From the NCBI GenBank assembly GCA_040905705.1, contig JBBDQZ010000054.1:1-22484 (forward strand): a DNA stretch of 22,484 nucleotides, given 5' to 3'. The stretch is from JBBDQZ01 sp040905705 (GTDB lineage: Bacteria > Bacteroidota > Rhodothermia > Balneolales > Natronogracilivirgulaceae). The position numbers and the translations under genes are program-made. A model generated the notes under the pieces. The model saw nothing but the letters and a program-made list of their open reading frames with translations. It made no database searches and was not told where the DNA came from. Below are positions 20,834 through 22,484 of the stretch, one piece after another. Each line of letters opens with the position of its first letter. Within the stretch, counting starts at the first letter, position 1.

Positions 20834-22484
20834 TTACGGCCGGACACGGATCACTTCGACCCAGTGTTTCGGTTTTACGCCGGTAAAATGCTCGATCTGA
20901 TGCCGGCAACTGAATCCCCCGGCCACCAGCGTACTGCCGTCATCCATCGATCTGACCGCCGGGAACAGTGTGCTTTCACCGATTTTTTGCGATAAATCAT
21001 AATGCTCTTTTTCATATCCGAATGATCCGGCCATACCACAGCATCCCGATGGAATTTCGCCGACGTTATACCCCGTTTTTTCACAAATGGATTTCATGGA
21101 ACGGGTATCGTAGAGCGCTTTCTGATGGCAATGTCCGTGAATAAGCAGATCGCCGCCGAGCGATTCAAAATCTCCGGTTATATTTCCTTTTTCCATCTCT
21201 TCAGCCAGAAAAACATCGATCATCCTGACCTGCTTCTTCAATCGGACTGCCAGGGATTCATCTTCTATTAAATCCGGGAAATCGTCATTCAGAGCAGAGG
21301 CACAACTGGGTTCGCAGACAAGAATATTCAGCCCCTGCTCCAGCCAGGGTTTTAATCCGTCGATCGTTGCCGCGCCGTCTTTTTTGGCCTCCCGCAAAAA
21401 ACCGTGTGAAATTTTGGGCCGCTGGCAGCATCCCGGATGGGCAACGATTACCTCGTATCCGCAGGATTCAAGCAATTCCAACGCCGCCTTGCCGATCCCC
21501 GGTTCGTGATAATTCATATAGGTGTCCGCAAACAAAACCACTCTTTTTGCGTTACCGGTTGTGTTGCCGGGCGATTCGGAAATTGCACGAATTCCAGGAG
21601 CTCCAAAAACTTCAGGTGTTTTACGAGTTTCAGGAACTTCGGAAGGTTGGGAAGTTCGAGCTGATTGGTACATTCGGGAATTTCCGTTACTCCGGCCTGC
21701 GTACCATTTAGAGAACGGCTCCCGGGCATATTCAGGAAGCACACGGCGCCGGTCGAATCCCGCCACTTTTTCCAGTATAGTCCGGAACAGCGCTGACTTC
21801 TGGATCGAGTTTATCACACCGGCCAGCGGACCGGAGAGCCGGGAGGCGGCTTGGGATGAGTCCCGGATCATTCGATCACGTAACGAAATACCGTGCTGAT
21901 CGAAATACATCTGAGAAATGTCGCTCTTCATTTTGGCCATATCGACATTACTGGGACATTCGGATTTGCAGGCTTTGCAAGAGAGGCACAGATCCAGTAC
22001 TTCCCGAAGCCGTTCGCTGGTCAGGCCCTCGTGGCCCAGCTGGCCCGACATCGCCATTCGCAATGCATTGGCCCGTCCCCGGGTAGAGTGTTCCTCGTCG
22101 CGGGTCGCCTTGTAGCTCGGACACATGGTTCCTCCCAGCATTTTACGACACTCCCCGACGCCTGTGCACATATGTACGGATTCCCGGAAGCTGTTTTCCT
22201 TGCGATATAAAAACTCGGTCTGTACCTGGCGGTCGGCGTAATCAGCCCCGTATCGAAGGTTTTGGTCCATAGGCCCGGCGTCCACAATCTTGCCGGGATT
22301 CATCAGGTTTGCCGGATCGAACAGCTTTTTGACCTCTTTAAAAGCATGATAGAGCTGTGTGCCAAAAAATCGCTCATTAAAGGCACTTCGGACCAGGCCG
22401 TCACCGTGTTCTCCGCTCCATGAGCCGTGGTACTTCATCACCAGTTCAAATGTCTCTTCGGCAATATGTTTCATATTTTCTATA
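20834..22484 (-). CDS. FAD-binding and 4Fe-4S oxidoreductase, C-terminal part (start outside window)
   Basis: The reading frame runs off the right edge. The visible ~550 residues are the C-terminal part of a large FAD/Fe-S fusion of the D-lactate/2-hydroxyglutarate dehydrogenase (YdiJ-like) kind. In order: the end of the FAD-linked oxidase C-terminal domain (GSWSGEHGDGLVRS, LFDPANLMNPGKI), then a two-cluster ferredoxin domain (C-T-G-V-G-E-C...C-P-S and CLSCKACKSECP). Next comes a low-complexity Ser/Pro/Thr/Glu linker (about residues 255-310 of the visible part), then the CCG domain repeats (HPGCCQRP, HGHCHQKAL, SGCCGMAGSFGYE). It would oxidise a 2-hydroxy acid with electrons passing to Fe-S centres at the membrane. 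Any ATG near 22474 is internal, not the true start. Confidence 0.9.
   Translation of the reverse strand, partial: IENMKHIAEETFELVMKYHGSWSGEHGDGLVRSAFNERFFGTQLYHAFKEVKKLFDPANLMNPGKIVDAGPMDQNLRYGADYADRQVQTEFLYRKENSFRESVHMCTGVGECRKMLGGTMCPSYKATRDEEHSTRGRANALRMAMSGQLGHEGLTSERLREVLDLCLSCKACKSECPSNVDMAKMKSDISQMYFDQHGISLRDRMIRDSSQAASRLSGPLAGVINSIQKSALFRTILEKVAGFDRRRVLPEYAREPFSKWYAGRSNGNSRMYQSARTSQPSEVPETRKTPEVFGAPGIRAISESPGNTTGNAKRVVLFADTYMNYHEPGIGKAALELLESCGYEVIVAHPGCCQRPKISHGFLREAKKDGAATIDGLKPWLEQGLNILVCEPSCASALNDDFPDLIEDESLAVRLKKQVRMIDVFLAEEMEKGNITGDFESLGGDLLIHGHCHQKALYDTRSMKSICEKTGYNVGEIPSGCCGMAGSFGYEKEHYDLSQKIGESTLFPAVRSMDDGSTLVAGGFSCRHQIEHFTGVKPKHWVEVIRVRP

Noticed and set aside
21367..21899. 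Plus-strand frames of 114 and 125 codons opposite the FAD/Fe-S gene
   Set aside because: They run antisense to a conserved multi-domain protein and show no motif.

Overview
The window looks like a defence and toxin-antitoxin (TA) accessory island, about 1 to 18.3 kb, that joins a short stretch of ordinary metabolic genes, about 18.37 kb to the right edge. The organism is most likely a member of the Bacteroidota/Balneolota (FCB) side of the bacterial tree. This is an inference: nearly every start codon lacks a Shine-Dalgarno sequence, and several families (MqsR paired with an HTH-Panacea antitoxin, DUF2442/DUF4160, ImmA-PIN) are common there. There is no rRNA, tRNA, transposase or integrase in the window to settle it.

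Layout. 1-612: the tail of a probable antitoxin and a VapC-type PIN toxin. 797-1274 (-): a DUF4160/DUF2442 pair. 1608-2813 (+): an unrecognised 401-residue protein. 2829-3956 (-): a class II Fic protein whose 5' flank carries two copies of a 41-bp unit, each containing a 27-bp interrupted palindrome. 4.05-5.0 kb: a gene graveyard with a decayed DUF2442 copy, a hairpin-like operator and an 18-bp repeat pair. 5030-7417 (+): a MazG-like nucleotide pyrophosphohydrolase followed by a nuclease-DUF2075 helicase. 7515-11644 (+): a McrB/McrC-type restriction pair, visibly more AT-rich than its neighbours. 11962-12150: the last ~60 codons of a lost UvrD-type helicase. 12321-13983 (+): an AbiE-type TA operon whose toxin gene is frameshifted. 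14185-15804 (+): an HTH-ImmA peptidase with a PIN partner, driven by what looks like a leaderless promoter. 15815-16064: wreck of an HNH endonuclease. 16104-16373 (-): a small GIY-YIG-like nuclease. 16521-17920 (+): an MqsR-like toxin with an HTH-Panacea antitoxin. About 18.05-18.23 kb: a collapsed second copy of the ImmA-PIN pair. 18367-20084 (-): a CynX/NimT-type transporter and an FMN reductase. 20130-20228: an array of nine 11-bp repeats. 20267-20743 (-): a MoCo-carrier-like Rossmann protein. 20834 to the edge (-): a FAD/Fe-S oxidoreductase that runs off the window.

How it fits together. Most left-hand genes are two-gene modules (toxin with antitoxin, or nuclease with ATPase). Several have promoter-proximal palindromes consistent with autoregulation. 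At least five broken or residual genes (DUF2442, UvrD helicase, HNH endonuclease, AbiEii, ImmA-PIN) lie between the intact modules, so this is a high-turnover site. The best candidate for an under-described system is the MazG-like/DUF2075 pair at 5030-7417. The best candidate regulatory signals are the twin Fic operators and the 11-bp array.
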